Source of the DNA: Paenibacillus polymyxa
Lineage (GTDB): Bacteria > Bacillota > Bacilli > Paenibacillales > Paenibacillaceae
DNA: 64,000 nucleotides
Assembly: GCF_015710975.1 (NCBI RefSeq)
Contig: NZ_CP049783.1
Location: 2,823,501 to 2,887,500 of the forward strand
Direction of reading: 5' to 3'
Of this stretch, positions 8,727 through 17,143 are shown in pieces. A program made the translations under genes and the position numbers. The first letter of the stretch is position 1; each line of letters begins with the position of its first letter. Below the pieces are notes generated by a model. It was not told where the DNA came from. It worked only from the letters and a program-made list of their open reading frames with translations, and searched no databases.

Positions 8727-10073
8727 TTGTCTTCACTGGACCCTGTATTGCTAAGCCGGATGCTGACCGGAATTACCCTGTTTGTTCATATCGTATTTGC
8801 ATCCATCGGCGTTGGCGTACCCTTAATGATTGCACTTGCAGAATGGCGCGGGCTGCGAACTGGTGATTCGCATTATACACTGCTGGCACGGCGGTGGGCT
8901 CGGGGGTTTGTCATTACTGTCGCCGTGGGCGTCGTGACAGGCACCTCCATTGGTCTACAGCTCAGTTTGCTTTGGCCTACCTTTATGCGGGTGGCCGGAC
9001 AAGCGATTGCGCTGCCCCTGTTTTTAGAGACGTTTGCTTTCTTTATCGAAGCAATATTCCTAGGCATCTATTTGTATACCTGGGATCGGTTTAAAAGTAA
9101 ATATTTTCACTTGATGCTGCTCATCCCGGTAGCGATTGCCTCGTCTGCCTCAGCGGTTTTTATTACGACTGTGAACTCGTTCATGAACCAACCTCAAGGC
9201 TTTACACTCAAAAATGGAGTCATGACCAATATTCATCCCATCGAGGCTATGCTAAACCCGGCCACGCCGACCAAAGTGTCCCATGTACTGGCTTCCTCGT
9301 ATACATTGAGCGCAGGGGTGCTGATGGGGCTGGCTGCTTACAGCATGCTGCGGGGGCGTAATCACCCTTATTTTAAAAAGGCGCTGAAGCTGACGGCCAC
9401 CTGTACCATTGTATTTGCCATCAGCACAGTGCTGATTGGAGACGCATCCGGCAAATTTCTGGCCAAATATCAGCCGGAGAAGCTGGCTGCTGCCGAATGG
9501 CATTTTGATACGATGACACACGCCCCCTTTGTATATGGCGGCTTTATGGACGAAAACGGTGAAATCAAATATGCCCTGAAAGTGCCTTATGCACTTAGTA
9601 TCCTGGCAGGTAATTTGCCTAGTACGGAGGTTAAGGGGTTAAATGACTATCCGGTGGAGGAGCGTCCGCCGCTGTCTATTCATTATATGTTTGACCTCAA
9701 GATCACCACAGGAGTGCTGATTCTCGTCATCCCACTGCTGTATCTGATCCGTAAGCGTTTGCCAGGTCGCAAACCCTACCCCAAATGGCTGCTGCTAGCG
9801 CTCATTCTGGTCGGACCGATGGCGATGGTAGCTATTGAGCTGGGCTGGATGTTTGCAGAGGTCGGCAGACAGCCGTGGATTTTACGCGGATATATGAAGG
9901 TGTCCGAAGCAGCAACCACTTCTACAAGTGTTGGGTGGATGCTAGTGTTGTTTGTTATTTTGTATCTGGTGTTGTGCTTCTCGGCCATCAAGGTACTCAG
10001 CAAGCTATTCCGTAATAAGGATGCCGTGGAAGAGATAAGACAGCTGGGCCTGGAAGGGGCTGAAGGCAAGTGA
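8727..10073 (+). CDS. cydA: Cytochrome bd oxidase subunit I
   Basis: The 448-residue quinol oxidase subunit carries haems b558, b595 and d. Expected ligand positions can be seen: His21 (LFVHIVFASIGVG), His186 (SHVLASSY), Met375 (GWMFAEVG), acidic residues Glu101 and Glu108 in LETFAFFIEA, and the GRQPW motif at 380-384. The quinol loop is short, as in Bacillus-type enzymes. The enzyme reduces O2 to water at the membrane under low oxygen. TTG is the start, ten nucleotides after AAGGAG. It overlaps cydB by four bases. Confidence 0.95.
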   Translation: MSSLDPVLLSRMLTGITLFVHIVFASIGVGVPLMIALAEWRGLRTGDSHYTLLARRWARGFVITVAVGVVTGTSIGLQLSLLWPTFMRVAGQAIALPLFLETFAFFIEAIFLGIYLYTWDRFKSKYFHLMLLIPVAIASSASAVFITTVNSFMNQPQGFTLKNGVMTNIHPIEAMLNPATPTKVSHVLASSYTLSAGVLMGLAAYSMLRGRNHPYFKKALKLTATCTIVFAISTVLIGDASGKFLAKYQPEKLAAAEWHFDTMTHAPFVYGGFMDENGEIKYALKVPYALSILAGNLPSTEVKGLNDYPVEERPPLSIHYMFDLKITTGVLILVIPLLYLIRKRLPGRKPYPKWLLLALILVGPMAMVAIELGWMFAEVGRQPWILRGYMKVSEAATTSTSVGWMLVLFVILYLVLCFSAIKVLSKLFRNKDAVEEIRQLGLEGAEGK

Positions 10074-11101
10074 GCTATGAAATTGTAGGTATCGCTATAT
10101 TGTGGACCTTCCTGTTTGGATATTTGCTTGTGGCGTCCATTGATTTTGGTGCAGGCTTTTTCAGCTTTTACAGCGTGCTGACAGGCCACCAGAATAAAAT
10201 CCACAATATCATTCAACGATATCTGTCTCCGGTGTGGGAGGTAACGAACGTATTTCTCATCTTTTTTGTGGTGGGATTAAACGGGTTCTTCCCGGATGCG
10301 GCTTATTACTATGGTACGGCGTTACTCGTTCCCGGCAGTATTGCGATTGTGCTGCTCGCGATCCGGGGAGTATATTATGCTTACAATACCTATGGGCATT
10401 CGGGTAAAAATAATATCGTCTACATGGCATTGTACGGTGCGACTGGGCTGCTGATTCCCGCGGCACTGTCGACGGTCCTCGCTATTTCAGAAGGCGGCAT
10501 TATTATAGAGAACAGCACAGGTGTTCATCTGCAATGGGGCCAGCTATTAAGCAACCCTTACACGTGGGCAGTTATTATTCTGGCGCTGGTGAGTGTATTG
10601 TATATATCGGCGATGTTTTTGTCCTTTTATGCCAAAAGGGCAGGGGACAAGGTCGCTTTTGAAATCGTACGAGGGTACGCGTTACTCTGGAGTGCTCCTA
10701 CGATTTTAGCGAGTTTGTTCGCATTTTTCCAGATTAACAAACAAAATCCAGACCATTTTGCCAATATGCTTAGTATGGCCTGGATGTTTGTCGCATCCTT
10801 CATATGCTTTGTGGGAGCAGTGTATCTGGTCTGGCAGCGGCGGCATTTGGGTATCTCCTTCATCCTGGTGATGCTGCAATTTGCATTTGCCTGGTATGGC
10901 TATGGCCGCTCACATCTTCCGTATGTTCTGTATCCCTACATTAATGTATATAACAGCTTTACGAACTCTACGATGGCGTATGCATTGATTACGGCGTTTG
11001 TTGCGGGTCTGCTGGTGCTGGTTCCTTCGCTGATCCTGATATTGAGATTGTTTCTGTTCGATGCAAAGTATGTACGAGGACAAGCGGGAAAGAAGGGGTG
11101 A
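10070..11101 (+). CDS. cydB: Cytochrome bd oxidase subunit II
   Basis: A 343-residue membrane protein of the CydB family that pairs with CydA. The typical N-terminus (FLFGYLLVASIDFGAG), the PVWEVTNVF segment and eight or nine hydrophobic helices are visible. The GTG start overlaps the cydA stop (GTGA), which implies translational coupling. A tiny frame of the CydS type follows after six bases. Confidence 0.93.
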   Translation: MSYEIVGIAILWTFLFGYLLVASIDFGAGFFSFYSVLTGHQNKIHNIIQRYLSPVWEVTNVFLIFFVVGLNGFFPDAAYYYGTALLVPGSIAIVLLAIRGVYYAYNTYGHSGKNNIVYMALYGATGLLIPAALSTVLAISEGGIIIENSTGVHLQWGQLLSNPYTWAVIILALVSVLYISAMFLSFYAKRAGDKVAFEIVRGYALLWSAPTILASLFAFFQINKQNPDHFANMLSMAWMFVASFICFVGAVYLVWQRRHLGISFILVMLQFAFAWYGYGRSHLPYVLYPYINVYNSFTNSTMAYALITAFVAGLLVLVPSLILILRLFLFDAKYVRGQAGKKG

Positions 11102-11107
11102 GTTAGA

Positions 11108-11218
11108 GTGGTTGCTTTCGAGCATTTTACGATCATGTATGAGTCGCCGATCATTATCGTGGTGGCGATTGTGTTTTTGTTTATTTATTCGGCACGCTTT
11201 AAAAATCCACAGGACTGA
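11108..11218 (+). CDS. cydS: CydS-like small subunit of cytochrome bd
   Basis: A 36-residue peptide starts with GTG six bases after cydB, preceded by AAGGGGTG. It has one membrane helix (IMYESPIIIVVAIVFLF) and a short basic end. The Geobacillus bd oxidase contains a 33-residue CydS with the similar N-terminal pattern FLIMYAPM, here FTIMYESP. CydS lies next to CydA and shields haem. The gene is too short for most automatic calls; position, ribosome site and the MYxxP pattern support it. Confidence 0.72.
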   Translation: MVAFEHFTIMYESPIIIVVAIVFLFIYSARFKNPQD

Positions 11219-11232
11219 CAATAACATGTGGA

Positions 11233-11267
11233 GCAGGCCTTCTAATAGATCCGGGAGGTCTGTTTTT
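11233..11267 (+). terminator. Terminator of the cydABS operon
   Basis: GCAGGCCTTC pairs with GGAGGTCTGT (10 bp including G-U pairs) and a T5 tract follows. Confidence 0.7.
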
Positions 11268-11428
11268 GCTGTATTATCGCAGAATTTCCTTTACAGATGT
11301 GATTGAATTATACTTTACATAGTTCAGGATGTTGCATCATTTCATGATCACATTTGAGTGACAATATATAGTTAAATTGAACCGTTGTGTTTTTTGGAGA
11401 ACGGGTCTGTCAGGGAGGGGGCTGCATC

Positions 11429-12439
11429 ATGCCTAAAGTGCGTTTTAACAATATGGATCATGTAAATACCGATAAAACCATTAAGCAATTCAGACAATGG
11501 CGGCAGGAGCGACGCAGCAAAATAAAGGATTACACGTTCGTTGTGCCCAACCATCTCCCGGAGCTGGAGTTTCTGCATAGTAATCGGGAAATGGCGACGG
11601 CGACCTGGGTGGGCCATTCCACCTTTTTCATTCAGTACCTTGGGCTGAATATGGTCACCGATCCGGTGTGGGCAGAGCGTATGGCTTTTGATAAAAGATT
11701 GGCTCCGCCCGGTATTCGTATTCAGGATGTGCCACCGCTAGATATCATTCTGCTGTCACATTCGCATTATGATCATTTACATTTGGCATCGTTGCGGAAG
11801 TTATATCGTGCAGATACATTGATACTCGTCCCCTCGGGGTTAAAGTCGAAAATGATCCGTAAAGGCTTTCGCAACTGCCATGAGCTGCAATGGTGGGAGC
11901 ATTTTACGGTAGGTGGAGTGCGGATTACATTTGTTCCGGCACAGCACTGGACACGGCGTACGCCGTTTGATACCAATACTTCACATTGGGGTGGATACGT
12001 TCTGCAAAGTGAGCAGCAGGTGATCGGTTCTGCCACGTCTGTTGCAGGCTCAGATGCTCACGCAGAATCAGATTCAGCGGAGGCACCTACGTTGTATTTT
12101 GTGGGAGACACCGGATATTTCCGTGGGTTTAAGGAGATTGGCGAGCGCTTTGCTATTGATCTGACCTTTATGCCGATTGGTGCGTATGAACCGGAATGGT
12201 TCATGACCTCGCAGCATGTGACACCGGAGGAGGCGTTGCAGGGCTTTGTGGATTGCGGCGCAGATCAGATGATCCCGATGCACTATGGAGCCTTTAAGCT
12301 GGCGGACGATACGCCGAGAGAGGCGCTGGATCGTCTTGAAGTGGAGCGAGAGCGCTTGGGGATTGCAAAGGAACGCATCCATGTACTGGGGCACGGAGAG
12401 ACGCTGAAAATTGGGCGTCGTTGCTCAACTAGAATCTGA
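11429..12439 (+). CDS. NAPE-PLD-like metallo-beta-lactamase fold hydrolase
   Basis: The start at 11429 is chosen because GGGAGGGGG lies just before it; an upstream in-frame ATG (11387) adds 14 unlikely residues. The zinc motif HSHYDH (His111, His113, Asp115, His116) is followed by QHWTRR, GDTGY and PMHYGAF, the order typical of bacterial relatives of N-acyl-phosphatidylethanolamine phospholipase D (RomA/UlaG-like group). These are cytosolic phosphodiesterase-type hydrolases; the natural substrate here is unknown. The protein has an insert of about 20 residues after the WGGYVLQ strand. It stands alone and ends at a convergent terminator. Confidence 0.82.
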   Translation: MPKVRFNNMDHVNTDKTIKQFRQWRQERRSKIKDYTFVVPNHLPELEFLHSNREMATATWVGHSTFFIQYLGLNMVTDPVWAERMAFDKRLAPPGIRIQDVPPLDIILLSHSHYDHLHLASLRKLYRADTLILVPSGLKSKMIRKGFRNCHELQWWEHFTVGGVRITFVPAQHWTRRTPFDTNTSHWGGYVLQSEQQVIGSATSVAGSDAHAESDSAEAPTLYFVGDTGYFRGFKEIGERFAIDLTFMPIGAYEPEWFMTSQHVTPEEALQGFVDCGADQMIPMHYGAFKLADDTPREALDRLEVERERLGIAKERIHVLGHGETLKIGRRCSTRI

Positions 12440-12463
12440 AGGGTTCAGTAACGTATATAAAAT

Positions 12464-12510
12464 AAGCGACTCGGTGGACAATGAATTTGCCTGCCGAGCC
12501 GCTTTTTTTA
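12464..12510. terminator. Terminator between convergent genes
   Basis: AAGCGACTCGG and CCGAGCCGCTT form an 11-bp stem with one mismatch, followed by T7. It lies between the hydrolase gene and the convergent haem oxygenase gene. Confidence 0.72.
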
Positions 12511-12531
12511 GTTTTAGGCTACCGTCCAGAA

Positions 12532-12882
12532 TTATACGGCTTCGATATCACTCGCCAAAGAGGAATCATTGTTCGAGATGGGATGACGAACGATTTTAAC
12601 CTCATAAAATGTGATTTTGTTTTCAATAATATAGTCTGGAATTTGACGGTGGTTGTGGGATTCGCGGAACGCTTCACTTTTCGTCCAGCCTTGGAAGTTC
12701 TCTTTTTCCTGCCAGCGTGTGCTAATCGTTACTTCCTCATAATCCTTCGTGTTTTCCGTCAGCAGCACTTCCAGACCGAGGAAGCCTTCCATTTTTTCAA
12801 CCTGTCCTTCTTTGTTAAATCTTTCGATGAGCAGGTGGGCATTGCCCGGTGTAATTTTAGATGTATTTGTAACGATAACCAT
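12532..12882 (-). CDS. IsdG/HmoA-type haem-degrading monooxygenase
   Basis: A 116-residue ferredoxin-like (ABM superfamily) protein. The IsdG catalytic residues are present with the right spacing: Asn6 (VTNTSK), Trp66 (FQGWTKS) and His76 (RESHNH), against Asn7, Trp67 and His77 of S. aureus IsdG. It should open haem in the cytosol to release iron. ATG at 12882 is preceded by AGGAGG. It is the last gene of an operon: it starts one base after the stop of the ABC ATPase gene. This link is the best evidence that the upstream importer brings in haem. Other ABM-fold enzymes exist, but the conserved triad favours a haem role. Confidence 0.86.
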   Translation of the reverse strand: MVIVTNTSKITPGNAHLLIERFNKEGQVEKMEGFLGLEVLLTENTKDYEEVTISTRWQEKENFQGWTKSEAFRESHNHRQIPDYIIENKITFYEVKIVRHPISNNDSSLASDIEAV

Positions 12883-12883
12883 A

Positions 12884-13675
12884 TTAAATTCCTCCTGAAT
12901 GATGTGGTATGGTCGGTATAATAACCGGATAGCCATCCTCAAATTTGATGGTAGCGTTCATTTCATAAATGTCACGAAGAAAAGCAGACGTCAAAATCTG
13001 ACGGGGTTCGCCAGCGACGGCGATTCGTCCCTTTTTAAGCGCAATCATATGATGACAATAGGCCGCAGCTTGCTGCAAATCATGCAGTACCATAACAATC
13101 GTCAAGCCGGACTCGTGATTGATACGCCGCAGCATATCCATAACTTCAAATTGATGGGCGATATCCAGAAAAGTGGTTGGTTCATCGAGTAAAAGAATAC
13201 CCGTTTGTTGGGCCAAGGCCATTGCAATTCGCGCTTTTTGTTGTTCACCTCCCGATAGAGTATGGAACATCCGATCTGCATAGGGCTTGATGCCTGTGAT
13301 TCCCATGACATGGTCGATAATATGCTGGTCTTGTCTGGTAGGACTTGTCCTCAAACCCTTGGTATGAGGGGATCTTCCGTAAGCGACCAGCTCACGGACT
13401 GTTAATAACGGCAGCATGTCCTTCATTTGCGGCAGCATGGTAATCGTCTGGGCAAAATCACGCCGTTTGTATTCCTCTACGGGCCTTCCCAGTACGGAAA
13501 CCTTGCCCTGATCCTGCTTGAGCAGCCGGGTCAAAATCCGCAAAAGCGTAGACTTGCCTGAGCCATTGGGACCGACAATGGCAGTGAGTTGTCCGGCGGG
13601 CAAGGTAATGTTCACATCGTCCAACTGGAAATATCCGCGTTGTAAGGAAAGATGCTCACCCTGAATGGCTGTCAT
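12884..13675 (-). CDS. ABC transporter ATPase (iron/haem type)
   Basis: A 263-residue nucleotide-binding protein of the FecE/FhuC class. Walker [10 protein letters not shown] lies near residue 35, the signature is [14 protein letters not shown], Walker B is ILLLDEPT and the H-loop is MVLHD. It powers the permease encoded upstream; the two genes overlap by four bases (ATGA). It is followed directly by the haem oxygenase gene. Confidence 0.9.
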   Translation of the reverse strand: MTAIQGEHLSLQRGYFQLDDVNITLPAGQLTAIVGPNGSGKSTLLRILTRLLKQDQGKVSVLGRPVEEYKRRDFAQTITMLPQMKDMLPLLTVRELVAYGRSPHTKGLRTSPTRQDQHIIDHVMGITGIKPYADRMFHTLSGGEQQKARIAMALAQQTGILLLDEPTTFLDIAHQFEVMDMLRRINHESGLTIVMVLHDLQQAAAYCHHMIALKKGRIAVAGEPRQILTSAFLRDIYEMNATIKFEDGYPVIIPTIPHHSGGI

Positions 13676-14676
13676 CCGAAATTCCCCCGTTTCTTGAGCA
13701 GGATTAAGAAGAACGGTGCCCCAATGACGGCCAGCAAAATACCGACAGGCAGCTCAATTGGGTCAAACCAAGAGCGTGCCACTGTATCCGCCAGGACAAC
13801 CAGTGTTCCGCCGCCCACAATGGAAAGGGGGAGGAGAAAACGATAATCTTCCCCGATGAGCAGCCTTATAACATGGGGGACGACCAGTCCTACGAACCCG
13901 ATCAGCCCGGCTACACTGACTGCCGTGCCAGCGAGCAGGGCAGAGAGCAAAATAATGAGCATCCGTTGAAGCTCTACCCGCTGGCCCAGCAACTGTGCTG
14001 AATCATCACCCAATAGCAACAAATTCGCAGGCTTAATGGCAAACAAAGAGGCGATTAAGCCAATGATAGCGTAAGGAGCCATGAACTCCAGATGATGCCA
14101 GCTTCGTCCATTTAACCCGCCGGATAGCCAAGGAAGTACAGCCTGTACGCGGTCGCTGTACATGACCATTACTCCGTTGGTGAGCGCGCCCAGCAACGCG
14201 TTGATTGCAACACCAGCCAGTACAATTTTGACAGGGGAAGCCCCTCGGTCCCAAGCCAGCAGGTAAATGACGATCGCACTCAGAAAGGCTCCCAAAAAGG
14301 CGGTTACCGGAAGAAGGTAACTAAGCTGTGGAAGCATCACCATCGTAATGACGGCTGCAAGCCCACCTCCAGCCGATACACCAATAATGCCTGGGTCAGC
14401 CAATGGATTTTTCATGACGCCTTGAAGAAGTGCTCCTGAAGCTGCGAGACAAGCGCCTACCAGTAAACCCACCAACACTCTGGGTAGTCGGAGATCCATT
14501 AGGATCGTGCGATATGTGGATTCATCATTATGTAGCAAAACCTGATTGATTTCTTGAAGTGGAATCGACACCGAACCGTAGGCCAGACCGTACACAGAGA
14601 CAGCTAGCAGTAAGATCGGAAGGGTAATCCAGGCGATGGTGCGTCTTCTGGTGCGCTGTAGTTTGTTCATCGTCAT
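13672..14676 (-). CDS. FecCD-family ABC permease
   Basis: A 334-residue permease with about ten helices and the family signatures LRLPRVLVGLLVGACLAASG and MKNPLADPGIIGVSAG. The C-terminal half has GLIGFVGLVVPHVIRLLIG. It forms the membrane channel, probably as a homodimer, with the neighbouring ATPase and lipoprotein. It starts three bases after the stop of the binding-protein gene. Confidence 0.92.
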   Translation of the reverse strand: MTMNKLQRTRRRTIAWITLPILLLAVSVYGLAYGSVSIPLQEINQVLLHNDESTYRTILMDLRLPRVLVGLLVGACLAASGALLQGVMKNPLADPGIIGVSAGGGLAAVITMVMLPQLSYLLPVTAFLGAFLSAIVIYLLAWDRGASPVKIVLAGVAINALLGALTNGVMVMYSDRVQAVLPWLSGGLNGRSWHHLEFMAPYAIIGLIASLFAIKPANLLLLGDDSAQLLGQRVELQRMLIILLSALLAGTAVSVAGLIGFVGLVVPHVIRLLIGEDYRFLLPLSIVGGGTLVVLADTVARSWFDPIELPVGILLAVIGAPFFLILLKKRGNFG

Positions 14677-14679
14677 CGC

Positions 14680-15657
14680 CTATTTCGCCGGATACAGCTT
14701 TTGGTGCATCAAATCCAGCGCTTTAGTGACCCGTGTCCCCGGATTCGTCCCGAACAAATCTGAAGGTAAAACTTCGACCTGATTGTTTTGGACTGCCCTG
14801 ATTCCGTTCCAAGCTGCATTTTCCTGCATTTCCTTTATAAATGCGGCTTTAACCTCTTCCGTATTACCATGGGTCATGATGAAAATGTAATCGGGGTCAG
14901 CTTGTACGATGCGTTCTGTGTTCAACTGTGCATATTGCGGGAAATTTTGCAGGCCCGGAAAATCAGCGGCGATATTGGAGCCACCTGCAACTTCCAAAAT
15001 ATTTCCGCCTAGAGAATTCGGCAGCGCCGCCATGTACGTGGCCGGGGCTCCGTAAACCAGCAACACCTTCGGTTTGGAGGTAGAGGCTGTTTCTTTTTGC
15101 AGCTTGACTACCTGTTGGTCAATTTGTTGGTTCAGCTTTACGGCCCCGGCCTGCTTTTGCAGTAATTGTCCGAACAGGGTAATTTGTGACTGGATATCCT
15201 GAACTGAATTGGCCCCAGTCAGCAGTAGTTGTGAACCGACTCCTTCAATAGCTGGAATGTCTTTTTCATTCATAGGATAATTGCCTAGCACGACATCCGG
15301 TTTGAGCATCGTGATTTTCTCCAGATCCACTTCATGGGTGGAGCCTATTTGCTGAACGTTTTCAGCAGCAGGTACGACGGAAGGTCCATTGGAGTTGGGT
15401 CTGCCCACGGCTGTCCCGCCTAATGCGTAAATAATATCCAGATCGCCATTGCTGAGCGCAACGATATGTTGAGGGACCTTTTGAAACGCCAACGTCCGTT
15501 TTGAAAAATCAGTAACTTGAATCGTCGCGCCGCTTGTCGTGCTTGAAGCGGTAGATACGGAAGCGCTGGCTGGTTTGTGATCTGCGGAGGTACCATTACT
15601 ACATCCGGTAACTGCCAATAAAAGCGCTGCGGACGACCACAACACATAAGATTTCAT
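14680..15657 (-). CDS. Iron/haem ABC transporter substrate-binding lipoprotein
   Basis: A class III periplasmic-binding-fold lipoprotein with a signal peptide ending in the lipobox LAVTGCSNG. It has a two-lobe layout with VPQHIVALSNGDLDIIYAL in lobe one and LLVYGAPATYMAALPNSLGG in lobe two. The C-terminal LPSDLFGTNPGTR segment parallels LPEPLFGTTGN of the IsdE-like protein encoded downstream, so haem or a haem complex is the likely ligand, supported by the haem oxygenase in the operon. A siderophore cannot be excluded. Two Fur boxes and a promoter lie upstream. Confidence 0.86.
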   Translation of the reverse strand: MKSYVLWSSAALLLAVTGCSNGTSADHKPASASVSTASSTTSGATIQVTDFSKRTLAFQKVPQHIVALSNGDLDIIYALGGTAVGRPNSNGPSVVPAAENVQQIGSTHEVDLEKITMLKPDVVLGNYPMNEKDIPAIEGVGSQLLLTGANSVQDIQSQITLFGQLLQKQAGAVKLNQQIDQQVVKLQKETASTSKPKVLLVYGAPATYMAALPNSLGGNILEVAGGSNIAADFPGLQNFPQYAQLNTERIVQADPDYIFIMTHGNTEEVKAAFIKEMQENAAWNGIRAVQNNQVEVLPSDLFGTNPGTRVTKALDLMHQKLYPAK

Positions 15658-15692
15658 GTTATTCCTCCTGCAATTTTCAAGTTAAACAATAA

Positions 15693-15707
15693 TGATAATC
15701 ATTTTCA
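15693..15707. promoter_or_regulatory. Fur box, downstream copy
   Basis: TGATAATCATTTTCA differs from the 7-1-7 Fur consensus at one fixed position. It lies between the promoter and start codon of the minus-strand ABC operon. Confidence 0.82.
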
Positions 15708-15722
15708 TTTATGTATAAGAGA

Positions 15723-15752
15723 ATGATAATGAATATCACTGAGTATTGTCAA
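15723..15752 (-). promoter_or_regulatory. Promoter of the ABC/haem oxygenase operon
   Basis: On the minus strand TTGACA, an 18-nt spacer and TATCAT. The -10 element overlaps a Fur box, so iron repression is expected. Confidence 0.65.
15724..15738. promoter_or_regulatory. Fur box over the -10 region
   Basis: TGATAATGAATATCA, with one mismatch to the 7-1-7 consensus, covers the -10 element of the minus-strand promoter. Confidence 0.82.
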
Positions 15753-15886
15753 TTGAAAAAAAGCAATTTTTTAAATAAATTTTGAACTAAAAACAAAAGA
15801 GAGTCATTCGAATTATAGAAGAAGGAACTACAAATTTTTATTAAAAAATAGCATATATCAAGGGATTACGTACACACAAATACATA

Positions 15887-15916
15887 TTGACATTTTCGAA
15901 AAGTGTAAGATATATT
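15887..15916 (+). promoter_or_regulatory. SigA-type promoter of a possible short transcript
   Basis: TTGACA, an 18-nt spacer and TATATT. It lies upstream of a hairpin with a T-run (15971-15994) and of the separate Fur-controlled NEAT promoter, so it may make a short RNA of about 70 nt. Confidence 0.5.
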
Positions 15917-15970
15917 GGTGATGGGTTTACTTGATTTTGCGAAATTATGGAATAGAGAGGTGGGGAGACA

Positions 15971-15994
15971 AGCTCGAAAAGAGCTATTTTTTTT
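15971..15994 (+). terminator. Small hairpin with T8 tract in the divergent intergenic region
   Basis: AGCTC-GAAAA-GAGCT is followed by ATTTTTTTT. The 5-bp stem is short but the T-run is strong. It would end transcripts from the promoter at 15887. Confidence 0.5.
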
Positions 15995-16004
15995 AAATTA
16001 TCAA

Positions 16005-16033
16005 TTGAGAATGATAATCAATTAGTTTATTCT
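16005..16033 (+). promoter_or_regulatory. Promoter of the NEAT operon
   Basis: TTGAGA, a 17-nt spacer and TATTCT, 24 bp before the first NEAT gene. The -35 element and spacer are covered by a Fur box. Confidence 0.6.
16006..16020. promoter_or_regulatory. Fur box of the NEAT operon
   Basis: TGAGAATGATAATCA matches the 7-1-7 Fur consensus with two mismatches and overlaps the promoter, which implies induction by iron limitation. Confidence 0.78.
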
Positions 16034-16056
16034 CGTGGGGAGGGACTGCTGTCAAA

Positions 16057-16572
16057 ATGAAGAAGGGGTATTCTGCAATTATTGCTGTGTTTCTGCTGGT
16101 GAGTGTGCTGAGCTTTTGGCCAACTTCGTCATCTGTAGGAGCCGCTGCGGCTTCTCCAAAATTGGCGGATGGTACATACACGCTCAAATACAATATTCTC
16201 AAGGCAGAAAATGATTCGGTATCCATGGCTAATGATTATTTTGAAAAACCAGCTAAGTTGTATGTAAAGAAAGGTCAAATGACCATGCAAATTAAGCTGA
16301 ATCATAGCGAATGGACAACCGGGTTTAAAGTGGATTACAAAGGTAAAATCATCGATACCAAGGTCATCCAAAAGGATGCCAAAGCCGATACTCGCACCGT
16401 GCAATTTCCCATTGCGAGTGTCAACAGCCCGTTGATCTCTAAAATCCATGTTACTGTCCCTGCTTACAATTACGATCATGACTATACGATCCGCTTCGCT
16501 TTTGATTCCAAAAGCATCAAAAAAGTTGCAGCCGTCCAGTCAGCGAAATCAGCCAAATCTTCCAAAAAGTAA
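16057..16572 (+). CDS. Secreted single-NEAT haem-binding protein
   Basis: A 171-residue exported protein: signal peptide to about residue 32, one NEAT domain (about 36-152) and a Lys/Ser/Ala tail. The NEAT lip helix reads SVSMANDYFEKPA. The haem-binding strand has Tyr139 and Tyr143 in YDHDYTIRFAFD, the YxxxY motif in which the first Tyr binds haem iron and the second supports it. No LPXTG or NPxTN sorting motif follows; the basic tail could hold it on anionic wall polymers. It is first in a Fur-controlled operon of NEAT genes and probably scavenges or relays haem. GGGGAGGG precedes the ATG. Confidence 0.88.
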   Translation: MKKGYSAIIAVFLLVSVLSFWPTSSSVGAAAASPKLADGTYTLKYNILKAENDSVSMANDYFEKPAKLYVKKGQMTMQIKLNHSEWTTGFKVDYKGKIIDTKVIQKDAKADTRTVQFPIASVNSPLISKIHVTVPAYNYDHDYTIRFAFDSKSIKKVAAVQSAKSAKSSKK

Positions 16573-16644
16573 ATTGAAGCCATCTTTATCGTTCATAAAA
16601 TCAACATAAATTCAAGCATAAAAAATTGAGGAGTGTGTGTAGAT

Positions 16645-17112
16645 ATGAATATGGTAATGAATCGCTTTGAGCAATTTTCTTTCAAGAGGGCATTCGTAGC
16701 ACTGATCATGACAGCACTTGTTTTTGCACTGATGGCTCCACTTTCTGCTAAAGCAGCAGCAGCCGACGGCACGTATAACGTAGATTATACCGTTCTGAAG
16801 GATCAAACCAATGAAACTTCTCGATTGGACAGCTATCTGACGAAGCCTGCTCAGGTTACGGTAGCTAATGGCAAAAATGTTGTTCGTCTGACTGTGAAAA
16901 GCAGCAATCTGATTACGGCGTTCAAAGTAGAGCAAAATGGCGTATTGCAAGATGCGACTGTAGTAAGCACAAATACGGCAAACAACACTCGTGTCGTGGA
17001 ATTCGAAGTGGCTGACCTGAATGCCAAAGTAAATGCTTACGCTGAAATTACCATCCCAGTGATTGGTTACACAGGCAAGTACGATGTACAACTGCAATTC
17101 GACGAAATCTAA
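16645..17112 (+). CDS. Secreted single-NEAT protein
   Basis: A 155-residue protein with a signal peptide (cleavage near SAKAAAA) and one NEAT domain that fills the rest of the chain. Tyr142 and Tyr146 (GYTGKYDVQLQFD) form YxxxY. The lip helix has SRLDSYLTKPA, without the methionine present in its neighbours. The chain stops at the end of the domain, so no anchor is present. The start ATG at 16645 follows GAGGAG; the longer frame begins at a GTG with no room for a ribosome site. It and the next gene share similar signal peptides (MNMxMNRxEx) and look like a tandem duplication. Confidence 0.88.
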   Translation: MNMVMNRFEQFSFKRAFVALIMTALVFALMAPLSAKAAAADGTYNVDYTVLKDQTNETSRLDSYLTKPAQVTVANGKNVVRLTVKSSNLITAFKVEQNGVLQDATVVSTNTANNTRVVEFEVADLNAKVNAYAEITIPVIGYTGKYDVQLQFDEI

Positions 17113-17143
17113 TCCAAAATAAAACGTAAAAGGAGATTAAAAC

